From contig JACRME010000005.1 of assembly GCA_016235045.1 (NCBI GenBank), forward strand, positions 1 through 46,779: a stretch of DNA of 46,779 nucleotides, given 5' to 3'. Position 1 is the first letter of the stretch, and every line of letters starts with the position of its first letter. This DNA comes from Nitrosomonadales bacterium. GTDB lineage: Bacteria > Pseudomonadota > Gammaproteobacteria > Burkholderiales > Gallionellaceae. The position numbers were made by a program, and so were the translations under genes. A model generated the notes under the pieces. That model made no database searches and was not told the origin of the DNA. It saw nothing but the letters and a program-made list of their open reading frames with translations. Shown here in pieces: positions 27,501 through 33,909 of this stretch.

Positions 27501-29602
27501 TCCTCACCGGCTCGGAGCGCATCTTCATCGAAATCCGCGACAAGGATTCCGGCCTGGTGGTCGGCGCCAAGGCGCTCGCCGCCGCGCTCGACTACGACAT
27601 CGACTATCTGCAGGGGCGCATCATGCTCAGCGAACCGCTCTCCGCTACGGTCAGCGACAGCATGCTGGTCGATACCGGCGGCAGCAGCGGCGACCTCGCC
27701 TTCCTGGTGGTGCGTTACGAATACACGCCGGGCCTGACCAGCATCGACACGCTGGCCACCGGCGGACGCGTCCACTACTGGTTTGGCGACAGCGTGAAGA
27801 TCGGCCTGACCAACAACCGGAGCAACGAGGCCGGCGCCAGGAGCAGCCTCAACGGCGTCGACGTCACCCTGCGCAAGAACGCCAGCACCTGGCTGAAACT
27901 GGAAAGTTCGCAGAGCGAAGGGCAGGGCATCACCACCCTCAACTCCGCCGACGGCGGCTACACCTTCGCAGCGGACGGCACCCTGATCGCCCGCGACAGC
28001 AAGGCGGGCGCGCGGCGCGCGGATACCAGCATCGCATTGGCCGACGTGGTCGACGGCGCACAGGGCAAACTGACCCTTTACACCCAGCAACTGGATGCCG
28101 GTTTCGCAGCACCCGGCCTGCTCACCGAATACGACACCAGCCAGTACGGCGGCAGCCTCAGCCTGCCGCTTAATACGCAGTTCAAGCTGCGCGCCAAGTC
28201 CGACACCAGCAAGCGCACGCAGAGCCTGAGCACCGCGGCCAACGAAGTCGACGTGGACTACCTGTTGACCGATCAATGGACGTTGAGCGGCGGTGTGCGC
28301 CGGGACGACCGCAAGGACGACTCCGCCCTTGTCCCGCTGACGCAGAAACAGGGCGAACGCACCGACCTGCGCGTGCAGGCGGACTACGATTCGAAGAGCG
28401 ACTGGAATACCTACGCATTCCTGCAGGATACGGTGAGCCGCAGCGGCAACCGTGAAGCAAACGGCCGCGGCGGTGCGGGCGGTAGCTATCGCGTCAGCGA
28501 GCGCTTCAAGGTCAACGGCGAAGTTTCCGGCGGCGACCTCGGTGCGGGCGGCAAACTCGGCAGCGAATACCTGTATTCGGACCGCACCAGCCTCTACCTC
28601 AATTACGCCATGGAGAACGAAACCAGCGACAACGGCCTGCGCGCCAACAAGGGCAACCTCGTCACCGGCGTGCGCAGCCATTACTCCGACACCGCCAGCG
28701 TTTACGTCGAGGAGCGCTACACCCACGGCAACGTGCCCACCGGCCTGACCCACACCGCCGGGGTCGACATCGCGCCGGACGATCGCTGGAACTACGGCGG
28801 CAACATCGACTTCGGCACACTCACCGACTACAGCACCGGCGCTACCACCGAACGCAAAGCCGCCGGCGTCAAGGCCGGTTACCACTTCGACGAACTGACC
28901 TTTGCCAGCGCGTTCGAATACCGCGTCGACAAGACCCAGGACAGCAATGCCGTCACTTCGGAACGGAAGACATGGCTGACCAAGAACAGCCTGAAATACC
29001 AGCTCAATCCGGACTGGCGCCTGATCGGCAAGTACAACCACTCCGACAGCAAGAGCAGCCTAGGCGAGTTCTACAACGGCAACTTCACCGAAACCGTGAT
29101 CGGCTATGCCTATCGCCCGACCGAGGACGACCGACTCAACGCGCTATTCAAATACACTTACTTCTTCAACCTGCCCGCGGCGGATCAGATGACCGTCGCC
29201 AACACCGCCGCGTCCTATATCCAGAAGAGCCACATCGTCTCCGCCGACGCCACCTACGACGTCACCCAGCAGTGGAGTGTCGGCGGTAAATACGCCTACC
29301 GCCTCGGCCAGCTCAGCATGGACCGCACCGACCCGGTGTTCTTCGACAGCCGCGCGCAACTCACCATCGTCCGCGCCGACTGGCACTTCGTCCACCGCTG
29401 GGATGCCCTGATCGAAGGGCGCATGCTCAACCTGCCCGACGCACATGACCGCCGCAGCGGCGCACTGCTGGCGATCTACCGCCATATCGGCGACAACGTG
29501 AAACTCGGCGTGGGATTCAACTTCACCAACTTCTCCGACGACCTTACCGACTTGAGCTATGACAGCAAGGGCTTATTTATTAACCTGATCGGCAAGATGT
29601 AA
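24527..29602 (+). CDS. Outer-membrane protein with three OmpA-like domains and a C-terminal beta-barrel
   Basis: 1691 residues. Signal peptide at 1-22 (LLPLLLVLTAPGAALA). Three OmpA-like peptidoglycan-binding-type domains follow at about 85-205, 235-370 and 395-510, each with the sequence pattern (V/F)GH(S/T)DN or VGYTSN, LS..RA..V and a terminal RRVEVE or RVDVQ strand. Residues about 570-770 look like Ig-like domains. From about 800 to 1691 alternating, aromatic and Asp/Asn-rich strands (LYLNYAMENETSDNG, YHFDELTFASAFEYRVDK) indicate a large beta-barrel ending in GLFINLIGKM. AAGG precedes the ATG. It probably anchors in the outer membrane, grips peptidoglycan and holds or exports the giant DUF11 protein encoded upstream; the partner is inferred. 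Confidence 0.85.
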   Translation: MNMLKKLLPLLLVLTAPGAALAADLFGSDAVRDTGTLGASSEQYPAGEGVFVPEVKSEPQEKAGDKLETKQVLEKEARTVKLQNVVPPIRFGSGKAEIPPEYIGLLRKVLERMKDRANVRLHFVGHSDNVQLSGALAAKYGDNAGLSRERAGVTAEYFQNALGLPPESISYEGLGEADPVAGNVTEAGRAQNRRVEVEVWYDEISDKLVEKEIVVANPVNRIRVCRVETVCKLRYKEGMAHRARIKNLVEPLRYDEENTQISAEFLQQLQRAQQNLQGKTGVVVKFIGHTDNMPLEGRDLRIYGTHLSLSKARARRVALAVQDALRLPSAAVDSDGKGEKYMLAANDTPKGRSLNRRVEVEFWYDDPLQELPDEPQICPESAAAETVSRTYDPPSGAIDPVYYDETQPIMPPGYAQRLQRLMEELKDKANVRVRFVGYTSNERLSRRTANVYGDDIGLSTARARRVMELIAAEIKLKPEQMEHEGRGYVQSADVVNAGFAGADRSRVDVQIVYDELAQLDDSEGLDITRITREVQTQNPYALNLMRITVDGRPIDDPGKSVPDVQRCTDVALDKADIRFKFDSLEFKPRLNVSAWPLSVRYQDDFNTAALENRVSFKLYSNYAAFFERAEIRLFDETQSLRDTPLAVVPVNADGDAEWRAEFDEYRAPGRTLKYVLRVYNKEGRFDETAEQNLWLVDKVSAETLDADASKELLVGYGENRLALQNIPLNGGAVSATGSNIPAGRQVWLAGRPVPLGKDGKFVSEQLLPSGMHSVEVAVLDQQGNGELFLRDLELKQNDWFRVGIADITASRDRTNGPAALVTQDQTHYDNDLSVDGRLAFYTKGKFGDDWHLTASADTREGPLKDIFSNFMNKAPDAMFRRIDPDYYYPSYGDDSTVEEGAPTLGKLYVKLKKRENHVLWGNFKVGYSGNSLAHVDRSLYGLNLHGQSADTTSFGEQRLYLDGFAAEPGTVASRDELRGTGGSLYYLRHQDILTGSERIFIEIRDKDSGLVVGAKALAAALDYDIDYLQGRIMLSEPLSATVSDSMLVDTGGSSGDLAFLVVRYEYTPGLTSIDTLATGGRVHYWFGDSVKIGLTNNRSNEAGARSSLNGVDVTLRKNASTWLKLESSQSEGQGITTLNSADGGYTFAADGTLIARDSKAGARRADTSIALADVVDGAQGKLTLYTQQLDAGFAAPGLLTEYDTSQYGGSLSLPLNTQFKLRAKSDTSKRTQSLSTAANEVDVDYLLTDQWTLSGGVRRDDRKDDSALVPLTQKQGERTDLRVQADYDSKSDWNTYAFLQDTVSRSGNREANGRGGAGGSYRVSERFKVNGEVSGGDLGAGGKLGSEYLYSDRTSLYLNYAMENETSDNGLRANKGNLVTGVRSHYSDTASVYVEERYTHGNVPTGLTHTAGVDIAPDDRWNYGGNIDFGTLTDYSTGATTERKAAGVKAGYHFDELTFASAFEYRVDKTQDSNAVTSERKTWLTKNSLKYQLNPDWRLIGKYNHSDSKSSLGEFYNGNFTETVIGYAYRPTEDDRLNALFKYTYFFNLPAADQMTVANTAASYIQKSHIVSADATYDVTQQWSVGGKYAYRLGQLSMDRTDPVFFDSRAQLTIVRADWHFVHRWDALIEGRMLNLPDAHDRRSGALLAIYRHIGDNVKLGVGFNFTNFSDDLTDLSYDSKGLFINLIGKM

Positions 29603-29624
29603 GAGGATGCGCAGCAAGGGCGCA

Positions 29625-29794
29625 TAGTGCACAGAGTATTTGGATGAAGCTTGTCGTGAAAGTGGATATAGCGTTTAATTCTGCGCAAACAGGTTTGCTC
29701 GGCAAATACTGTAGTGCTTCACCCGCAGCTTGTTGCGGACTTGATCGAGCAGCTTTGGGGGAGTTGGTGCAGAAGGTGTAGTTTCGTTAACCAT
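29625..29794 (-). pseudogene. intI: Remnant of an integron integrase (intI), frameshifted and truncated
   Basis: On the minus strand an ATG at 29794, with a GGAGG motif 8 bases upstream, opens a frame reading MVNETTPSAPTPPKLLDQVR then NKLRVKHYSI, the hallmark start of integron tyrosine recombinases (PPKLLDQVR...HYSIRTEQ). After HYSI the frame goes off and stops at 29675. In the next frame the family sequence continues (EQTCLRRIKRYIHFHDKLHP), so one base has been lost near 29717. Similarity ends about 29625 next to the barrel gene, and the catalytic domain is absent. No active enzyme can be made. Its position and divergent orientation to the cassettes downstream are exactly those of intI in an integron. 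Confidence 0.85.
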
Positions 29795-29835
29795 CTCATT
29801 GCCTCCGACTTGATAGACTCAAGACAAACAAAGGG

Positions 29836-29866
29836 TTACTAACCAGAATGCGCCGGATTATACACC
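29836..29866 (+). promoter_or_regulatory. Possible cassette promoter (Pc-like) and divergent integrase promoter
   Basis: On the plus strand TTACTA (about 29836) and TATACA (about 29859) are 17 bases apart and could drive the cassettes. On the minus strand a perfect TATAAT is read at 29857-29862 and would suit the integrase gene; its -35 is poor. Both are reading-based guesses. Confidence 0.35.
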
Positions 29867-29883
29867 TTGGTTTTTCAGGATAT

Positions 29884-29915
29884 ACACCGTTAGCGGTGTC
29901 TACATTACGTTAGGC
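29884..29915 (+). other. attI-like site
   Basis: The core GTTAGGC at 29909-29915 lies 115 bases upstream of the integrase remnant start and just before the first cassette gene. A 6-base palindrome (ACACCG...CGGTGT, 29884-29899) lies just to its left. No second inverted core typical of attC is present, which fits attI rather than attC. Boundaries are approximate. Confidence 0.65.
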
Positions 29916-29932
29916 GTTCCACGAGAAAACAA

Positions 29933-30313
29933 ATGGATATTATAGCTATTAAACAAATCGAAAAGGCATTGGGCTTAACACTGCCGCAGTATTACGTTGA
30001 TCTTGTAACCAACTATCCAACCGAGTTGTTAAAATCTGATGCGCCCGATTTTGCCCTTCTCGATGACCCGGAAGTAGTTATCGCCGAAAACCAAGCGGTT
30101 CGTGGTAAGCCATTCTATGGTGGCTCGTGGCCAGATAACTTGCTGATAATCGGTACAAACGGTTGTGGTGATTTCTACGTCACAAAATTAGTAGGTGAAG
30201 AATTTTCCACTGGCTTCTTCGATCATGAAATACCCGCGTTCCTTCCGCACTCGAAATCAAGGAGTGAGTTCATTGCAAAACTACTTCAAGAGTCAAATGA
30301 TGCAAGTGCCTAA
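29933..30313 (+). CDS. SMI1/KNR4 (SUKH) family protein, first cassette
   Basis: 126 residues, starting 18 bases after the attI core. The sequence pattern matches the SUKH fold: an N-terminal EKALGLTLPQYYVDLVTNYP (the helix with L(P)..Y..F/Y...NG-like positions), then a central DNLLIIGTNGCGDFYVTKL strand pair. The C-terminal segment is EIPAFLPHSKSRSEFIAKLL. SUKH proteins are often immunity proteins against contact-dependent toxins and are frequent cassette cargo. No toxin gene is next to it. The stop codon lies within the left core of the following attC. Low GC compared with chromosomal genes here supports acquisition. Confidence 0.85.
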   Translation: MDIIAIKQIEKALGLTLPQYYVDLVTNYPTELLKSDAPDFALLDDPEVVIAENQAVRGKPFYGGSWPDNLLIIGTNGCGDFYVTKLVGEEFSTGFFDHEIPAFLPHSKSRSEFIAKLLQESNDASA

Positions 30314-30385
30314 CCTCACGCTCAAGTTCGCTCCCTCCTGTCGCTGGGACGCGCCTTCGGCGCGCCTCTTAGCTGCACGTTAGAT
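30308..30385 (+). other. attC recombination site
   Basis: Left core GCCTAAC (30308-30314) and right core GTTAGAT (30379-30385) bound a 78-base imperfect palindrome with inner arms CGCTCAAG and CTTAGCTGCAC and a central GGCGCGCC-type stem. It closes the SUKH cassette and includes that gene's stop codon. Its middle is nearly identical to that of the next attC (30830-30907). Confidence 0.93.
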
Positions 30386-30394
30386 TTCAAACCC

Positions 30395-30823
30395 ATGACT
30401 TCCGATTTGCTCCAAAAGTTAAAAAACCTCAAGCGTGTTCGTGGAGATGCATCTCCATTTTCAAGTCCGCTTGAATACGAAACGTGGACTGATGAGGTTG
30501 CTCCTCTTTTATCGTTCAATGAAAAGCTCCAAAATTCATTCAAGCATTACGTGAAAATTGCAAAATTCAATTCAAGAACCAACTCTTCGAACATAGACCA
30601 AATCAACGAAACAATTGGCATCTTGAATCAGGCTATAACTTCACTTGAAGTAATGCCCGTACATAATGCCGCAACTAACCCAGCCAAAAATCCATCCGAT
30701 GCCAGGATGAATCCATTGTCCATGCTTCATATAGATATATTCAAAACAGTTGCAGGAGGTCTTGTTTTGGCTTGCGTTTTTTATCTTATCGCTACTCATT
30801 TTGGGTTGAAATTAAATGGATAG
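30395..30823 (+). CDS. Hypothetical protein with C-terminal membrane anchor, cassette gene
   Basis: 142 residues, no family recognised. The first 100 residues are helical and polar (LLQKLKNLKRVRGD, then SNIDQINETIGILNQAITSL). A single hydrophobic segment at about 117-136 (VAGGLVLACVFYLIATHFGL) would anchor it in the membrane as a tail-anchored protein facing the cytoplasm. It begins 9 bases after one attC and ends 6 bases before the next, so it is the only gene in its cassette. The low GC content differs sharply from the flanking chromosome. Confidence 0.7.
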   Translation: MTSDLLQKLKNLKRVRGDASPFSSPLEYETWTDEVAPLLSFNEKLQNSFKHYVKIAKFNSRTNSSNIDQINETIGILNQAITSLEVMPVHNAATNPAKNPSDARMNPLSMLHIDIFKTVAGGLVLACVFYLIATHFGLKLNG

Positions 30824-30829
30824 TACAAA

Positions 30830-30907
30830 ATCTAACCCTGCGCTCAAGTTCGCTCCCTCCGGTCGCTGGGACTCGCCTTCGGCGCGCCCCTTAGCTCCAC
30901 GTTGGGC
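30830..30907 (+). other. attC recombination site
   Basis: Left core ATCTAAC (30830-30836), right core GTTGGGC (30901-30907), 78 bases. Close sequence match to the preceding attC (30308-30385) over the whole length, including the TTCGCTCCCTCC and TCGCTGGGAC segments. The two cassettes therefore probably came from the same source array. Confidence 0.93.
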
Positions 30908-30918
30908 GGCAAAGGCGT

Positions 30919-31338
30919 ATGGGCTATAACGCGGACAATTTGTTTGTTCAAACCACTGACCGTGATGCTCTCTTGAGGTCAGTTTCGGTTGTGTTTGCGG
31001 AAAGAAAATGGAAAGTGGCCTTATCTGCGCCATTGGACGGTTGGATCCAAATTATCGAGTCACATGACAACACGCCACCGGATGTTGCTCGCGCCATATC
31101 GGAAAACATCAAATGCGTCACCGTTTGCGCCCAGTTGTACGAAACGGCAGGAGAGAACGCTTGGTTTGTTTTTGAAAATGGCATCGAAGTAGAGTCAGCT
31201 CAAAAGGAAACGGCTGATGATCCTGCGGGAGAAGTAAAAGACTTTCTAATGAAAACAGGTGTGCCTTTTGAAATGCGTCTCTTTCGAGAGGTCATAAAGC
31301 AAAATCAGGGGTGGGTAATTGAAAAAAATCATAGCTAA
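30919..31338 (+). CDS. Hypothetical protein, cassette gene
   Basis: 139 residues, soluble, alpha/beta. No family is recognised with confidence. Visible features are an N-terminal NLFVQTTDRDALLRSVSVVF, a tryptophan-rich middle (ERKWKVALSAPLDGWIQIIE) and a single AQLYETAGENAWFVFENGIE strand pair that resembles small barrel or SUFU/immunity-type folds. The start codon ATG 30919 lies 12 bases after the attC core; there is no strong ribosome-binding site. The stop is 4 bases before the next attC core. Confidence 0.7.
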   Translation: MGYNADNLFVQTTDRDALLRSVSVVFAERKWKVALSAPLDGWIQIIESHDNTPPDVARAISENIKCVTVCAQLYETAGENAWFVFENGIEVESAQKETADDPAGEVKDFLMKTGVPFEMRLFREVIKQNQGWVIEKNHS

Positions 31339-31341
31339 GCT

Positions 31342-31404
31342 GCCCAACCCATCGTTCAAGCGGGACGCCGCGCAAGCGCGGCGCCCCTTAATTTGACGTT
31401 GGTC
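31342..31404 (+). other. attC recombination site
   Basis: Left core GCCCAAC (31342-31348) and right core GTTGGTC (31398-31404) bound a 63-base palindrome with arms TTCAAGCGGGACG and CGCCCCTTAATTTGAC and a central GCCGCG/CGCGGC stem. Both cores and the arm geometry are canonical. Confidence 0.92.
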
Positions 31405-31616
31405 GAGATAGACAGCTAGAGGGCAGCCGAACAGTTTAGGGGATGTATAAACGGCTGCCCTGGATGGTATTGCGCAAAGCGTTGCACGTACCGGCGTATA
31501 ACGCGAGCGTTATAGCGCACGGTCGATGAAACGCTTTGGTTGATTCATTGAGGGAGTCCTAATGCAGCGGTTTCCGGTCGCAAACAAATCAGCAGAAGCT
31601 CACCGCTGTCTCTCAC
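31405..31616 (+). other. Cassette without a recognisable protein gene; two hairpins
   Basis: The 212 bases between two attC sites hold no convincing gene; the longest in-phase ATG frame is 28 codons (31443-31529). Two strong inverted repeats stand out: GGGCAGCCG (31421-31429) with CGGCTGCCC (31452-31460), and TATAACG (31497-31503) with CGTTATA (31508-31514) around CGAG. The hairpins could be a structured RNA, promoter or operator carried as a cassette. Confidence 0.6.
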
Positions 31617-31683
31617 GTCCAACTACTCGTCCGAGCACACGCCTCTCGCTACGCGAGGCCGGTGCTCAACTCGAACGTTAGCC
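31617..31683 (+). other. attC recombination site
   Basis: Left core GTCCAAC (31617-31623) and right core GTTAGCC (31677-31683), 67 bases, with arms CGTCCGAGCAC and GTGCTCAACTCGAAC and a central CGCTACGCGAGG-type stem. It closes the non-coding cassette. Confidence 0.9.
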
Positions 31684-31691
31684 CGCAAACC

Positions 31692-32141
31692 ATGACACCG
31701 AGCGCTCCAGTGAAGTATGACGACCTGCTTGCTGCCTACGAGTGGGTGAGTTCGTCGCCCGAAGACAGCGACGCTTTCGTGTCCCGTGTCACTGGAAGTG
31801 TCCATTGGTCCTCAAGCACGATGGAACTCGACGAAGAGCTTCCCGAAGACATCGAAGACGGAAGCATTTACGTTGCCGTCCCGAATAAGCATGACCTCAA
31901 TCTAGGAAAGAACCTCGCCCTCACTTTCGCTGAAGAGCACCTCCCGGACTCATATCAAACCGTTGCAAACCTCTTTCGCCAGCGCGGTGCCTACGGACGG
32001 TTCAAGGATTTTCTGGAACGAATGGGCTTCCTCAAAGCTTGGTACGCCTATGAGGCCAAGGCCACAGAGCTTGCCCTCCGTGAGTGGGCCGCTGGGGAAG
32101 GACTTTCTATTGCATCGGGGTCTGGTCAAAATGCGGGCTAA
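31692..32141 (+). CDS. UPF0158 family protein, cassette gene
   Basis: 149 residues from ATG 31692, 8 bases after the attC core; the frame is open upstream but that part lies inside the attC. The family pattern is clear: DDLLAAYEWVSS at the start, a central DEELPEDIEDGSIYVAVPNK, HDLNLGKNLALTFAEEHLPD, then RQRGAYGRFKDFLERMGFLK and WYAYEAKATELALREWAAGE. UPF0158 proteins are widespread in bacterial genomes and cassettes; their function is unknown. The length matches the family. The stop codon lies inside the left core of the following attC, as expected for cassette cargo. Confidence 0.88.
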   Translation: MTPSAPVKYDDLLAAYEWVSSSPEDSDAFVSRVTGSVHWSSSTMELDEELPEDIEDGSIYVAVPNKHDLNLGKNLALTFAEEHLPDSYQTVANLFRQRGAYGRFKDFLERMGFLKAWYAYEAKATELALREWAAGEGLSIASGSGQNAG

Positions 32142-32193
32142 CCCATCCATCAACACGGACGCTATCGCGACCGCCCCTTGCTGCACGTTAGCC
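32136..32193 (+). other. attC recombination site
   Basis: Left core GGCTAAC (32136-32142), right core GTTAGCC (32187-32193), 58 bases, with a shorter central loop than its neighbours. The cores are perfectly complementary over seven bases. Confidence 0.9.
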
Positions 32194-32216
32194 ACCCAAA
32201 CCTAGGCTCCCTCCGC

Positions 32217-32714
32217 ATGGACATCGCATACCGTGACGACACCAAGATTACCGTTGAGGCCGCCATCGACCTCTATAAACGATCTACTCTCGGCGAGAGA
32301 CGGCCCGTAGATAGGCCTGACATATTCGAGGGCATGCTCAATAATTCCAATCTCATTATTACGGCGTGGCACGGTGAGCGCCTGGTGGGCATCTCGCGCT
32401 CGCTCACGGACTTCACCTATGTTGCGTATCTCGCAGACCTCGCCGTCGATACAGACTACCAACGGCATGGCATCGGTAAGCAGCTTATCCATGAAACAAA
32501 GCGAAGACTTGGGCGGGAATGCATGGTTGTGCTATTGGCTGCGCCGAAAGCAAACGAGTACTACCCGAAGGTTGGTTTTGAAGTTTCAGAATCTCACGTA
32601 GCCCGTTTCCCGAAATATTCGGCACAAAATAGCGCCTTGCATCTATCGGTTTATGTATCTACAATAACTATATGCGGATTACTTTCGACCCTACCAAGCG
32701 CGACAAGGCGTTAG
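32217..32714 (+). CDS. GNAT-family acetyltransferase, cassette gene with altered 3' end
   Basis: 165 residues from ATG 32217. The GNAT core is clear: strand LIITAWHGERLVGISRSLTD, strand VAYLADLAVDTDYQRHGIGK carrying the acetyl-CoA loop (Q/R-x-x-G-x-G/A as QRHGIGK), and a C-terminal NEYYPKVGFEVSE, the YxxxGF motif. Such enzymes acetylate small amines or proteins; the substrate here is unknown. The last 20 or so residues (VSTITICGLLSTLPSATRR) overlap the brnT promoter and coding start in another frame and are not family-like. The normal end and its attC therefore seem to have been replaced by the toxin-antitoxin segment. Confidence 0.85.
   Translation: MDIAYRDDTKITVEAAIDLYKRSTLGERRPVDRPDIFEGMLNNSNLIITAWHGERLVGISRSLTDFTYVAYLADLAVDTDYQRHGIGKQLIHETKRRLGRECMVVLLAAPKANEYYPKVGFEVSESHVARFPKYSAQNSALHLSVYVSTITICGLLSTLPSATRR
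32637..32665 (+). promoter_or_regulatory. Sigma-70-like promoter of brnTA
   Basis: TTGCAT (32637-32642) and TACAAT (32660-32665) are 17 bases apart, a near-ideal pair. The expected start of transcription, about 7 bases after the -10, falls at or next to the brnT ATG (32672), so the mRNA may be leaderless. In characterised brnTA systems BrnA represses its own promoter; an operator is expected here but I cannot delimit one. Confidence 0.6.
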
Positions 32715-32947
32715 CTGAACGTGGGTTGGATTTTGATGACGCTGCATTGATCTTTGCTGGTGTTACTTTGGAGGTCGAAGATACGCGAAAAGACTGCGGC
32801 GAAACGCGTGTTATCTGCTACGGAATGTTAGAAGGCCGGATGATTGTCGTAGGCTACACACCGCGTGGCGCGGATCGCCACATTTTCAGCATGAGGAAAG
32901 CCAATGAACGCGAACAAAAACGCATCGCGCCACTCCTTAAAGTCTGA
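32672..32947 (+). CDS. brnT: BrnT-type toxin (RelE-like RNase)
   Basis: 91 residues of the DUF497/BrnT family. The pattern is typical: an N-terminal FDPTKRDKALAERGLDFDDA (the usual W/FD..K...N..KHG.F.EA stretch), a middle strand TLEVEDTRKDCGETRVICYG, GRMIVVGYTPRGADRHIFSM and the final RKANEREQKR. BrnT is an mRNA-cutting toxin with a RelE-like fold that is neutralised by BrnA. It overlaps the brnA gene by 44 bases and follows a promoter inside the end of the GNAT gene. Length is normal, and nothing suggests inactivation. Confidence 0.9.
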   Translation: MRITFDPTKRDKALAERGLDFDDAALIFAGVTLEVEDTRKDCGETRVICYGMLEGRMIVVGYTPRGADRHIFSMRKANEREQKRIAPLLKV

Positions 32948-33179
32948 CATGGCTCGGGTCGATGCTCATACTTTGAAGAAAGAGGAGTATGAAGATCTGC
33001 CGGAACTTACCGAAGAAATGCTTGCTCGCGCTAAGGTAAACAAAGGTGGAAGGCCGCTTTCGCCAAACCCGCGCAAGTTGATTTCCCTGAGATTGCCGGC
33101 TGACGTGATCGAACTCTGGAAGGCAACGGGGCCAGGTTGGCAAACCCGGATGGCCGAACGGCTTAGCAAAATTCGGTGA
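32904..33179 (+). CDS. brnA: BrnA-type antitoxin
   Basis: 91 residues from ATG 32904, which follows a GAGGAAAG motif; an internal ATG at 32949 is an alternative that avoids most of the overlap with brnT. The C-terminal half carries the ribbon-helix-helix DNA-binding region (PRKLISLRLPADVIELWKAT) and the typical end GPGWQTRMAERLSKIR. The N-terminal part (LPELTEEMLARAKVNKGGRP) should wrap the toxin. It acts as antitoxin and autorepressor in the known family. It is followed directly by an attC. Confidence 0.9.
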   Translation: MNANKNASRHSLKSDMARVDAHTLKKEEYEDLPELTEEMLARAKVNKGGRPLSPNPRKLISLRLPADVIELWKATGPGWQTRMAERLSKIR

Positions 33180-33183
33180 AGTA

Positions 33184-33239
33184 ACCCAACGCCGCGCTCA
33201 AGCAGGACGCAAAAGTGCGCAGCCCCTTAGCCGTCAGGA
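33184..33239 (+). other. attC site with mutated right core
   Basis: Left core ACCCAAC (33184-33190), arms CGCTCAAGCAGGACG and CAGCCCCTTAGC, but the right core reads GTCAGGA (33233-33239) instead of GTTRRRY. Overall palindrome is kept. The T-to-C change at the third core position should weaken recombination at this site. Confidence 0.75.
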
Positions 33240-33245
33240 GTACCT

Positions 33246-33902
33246 ATGCAGCTACCCTTTACGGTTGAGCAGTTCTTCGACGTCATCCGCGCATACAACT
33301 TGGCGGTATGGCCAGTCCAGGTGGTTCTGCTCGCGTTCGCTGCCGCCGCTATCGCCTTGGTGGTCTTCCCGCAGCGCTGGTCCGGTGTCGGCATCTCACT
33401 CATTCTTGCCACTCTCTGGGCGTGGCTCGGTTTGGTCTATCACCTTGCCTTCTTCACGCCCATCAATCCGTTGGCCTACGCATTTGCTGCTATTTCAGTC
33501 GCGGGTGCAGCGGTCTTCTTCTGGCAGGGCGTTGTTTGGCGGCGGCTAGAGTTCAGGTGGGTCACAAGTGCCCGAGCTGTTATCGGGCTTGGCCTCGTTG
33601 TGTTTGCGCTCGTCGCGTATCCGGCTTGGTCGTCTTTCTCGGGGCACGGCTATCCCGCCCTGCCCACATTCGGTCTGCCCTGCCCAACCACTCTATTCAC
33701 GATCGGCCTGCTTGCGTTCGTCGCTCCCCCGTATCCGCGCAGCACGCTTGTCGCCCCGGTCTTGTGGTGCTTCGTTGGCGCTCAAGCTGCAGTCCTTTTT
33801 GGCGTGCATGCTGACCTCGGCCTCGTTGTTGCCGGTCTCTTCGGCATAGTGCTACTCATCAGGTCGAGAGGAGTCACTGCGCCACCGAGCGCCGCGCCGT
33901 GA
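33246..33902 (+). CDS. Multi-pass membrane protein (DUF6064-like), cassette gene
   Basis: 218 residues with about six to seven hydrophobic segments (around residues 18-40, 45-68, 75-95, 110-128, 147-163, 168-190 and 190-207). It starts with MQLPFTVEQFFDVIRAYNLA. That start, together with YPAWSSFSGHGYPALPTFGL and the CPTT motif in the middle, is typical of DUF6064 membrane proteins, which often occur as integron cassette genes. Function unknown. A GGAG motif lies just before the ATG, within the mutated core of the preceding attC. The stop is 8 bases before the final attC. Confidence 0.8.
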   Translation: MQLPFTVEQFFDVIRAYNLAVWPVQVVLLAFAAAAIALVVFPQRWSGVGISLILATLWAWLGLVYHLAFFTPINPLAYAFAAISVAGAAVFFWQGVVWRRLEFRWVTSARAVIGLGLVVFALVAYPAWSSFSGHGYPALPTFGLPCPTTLFTIGLLAFVAPPYPRSTLVAPVLWCFVGAQAAVLFGVHADLGLVVAGLFGIVLLIRSRGVTAPPSAAP

Positions 33903-33909
33903 AGCCGAC

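Noticed and set aside
24920-29041. Long minus-strand frame opposite the OmpA/barrel gene
   Set aside because: Composition-biased shadow. The plus strand shows signal peptide, three OmpA domains and a barrel.
31662-31691. Earlier start for the UPF0158 gene
   Set aside because: These codons lie within the attC site; ATG 31692 just after it gives the normal family length.
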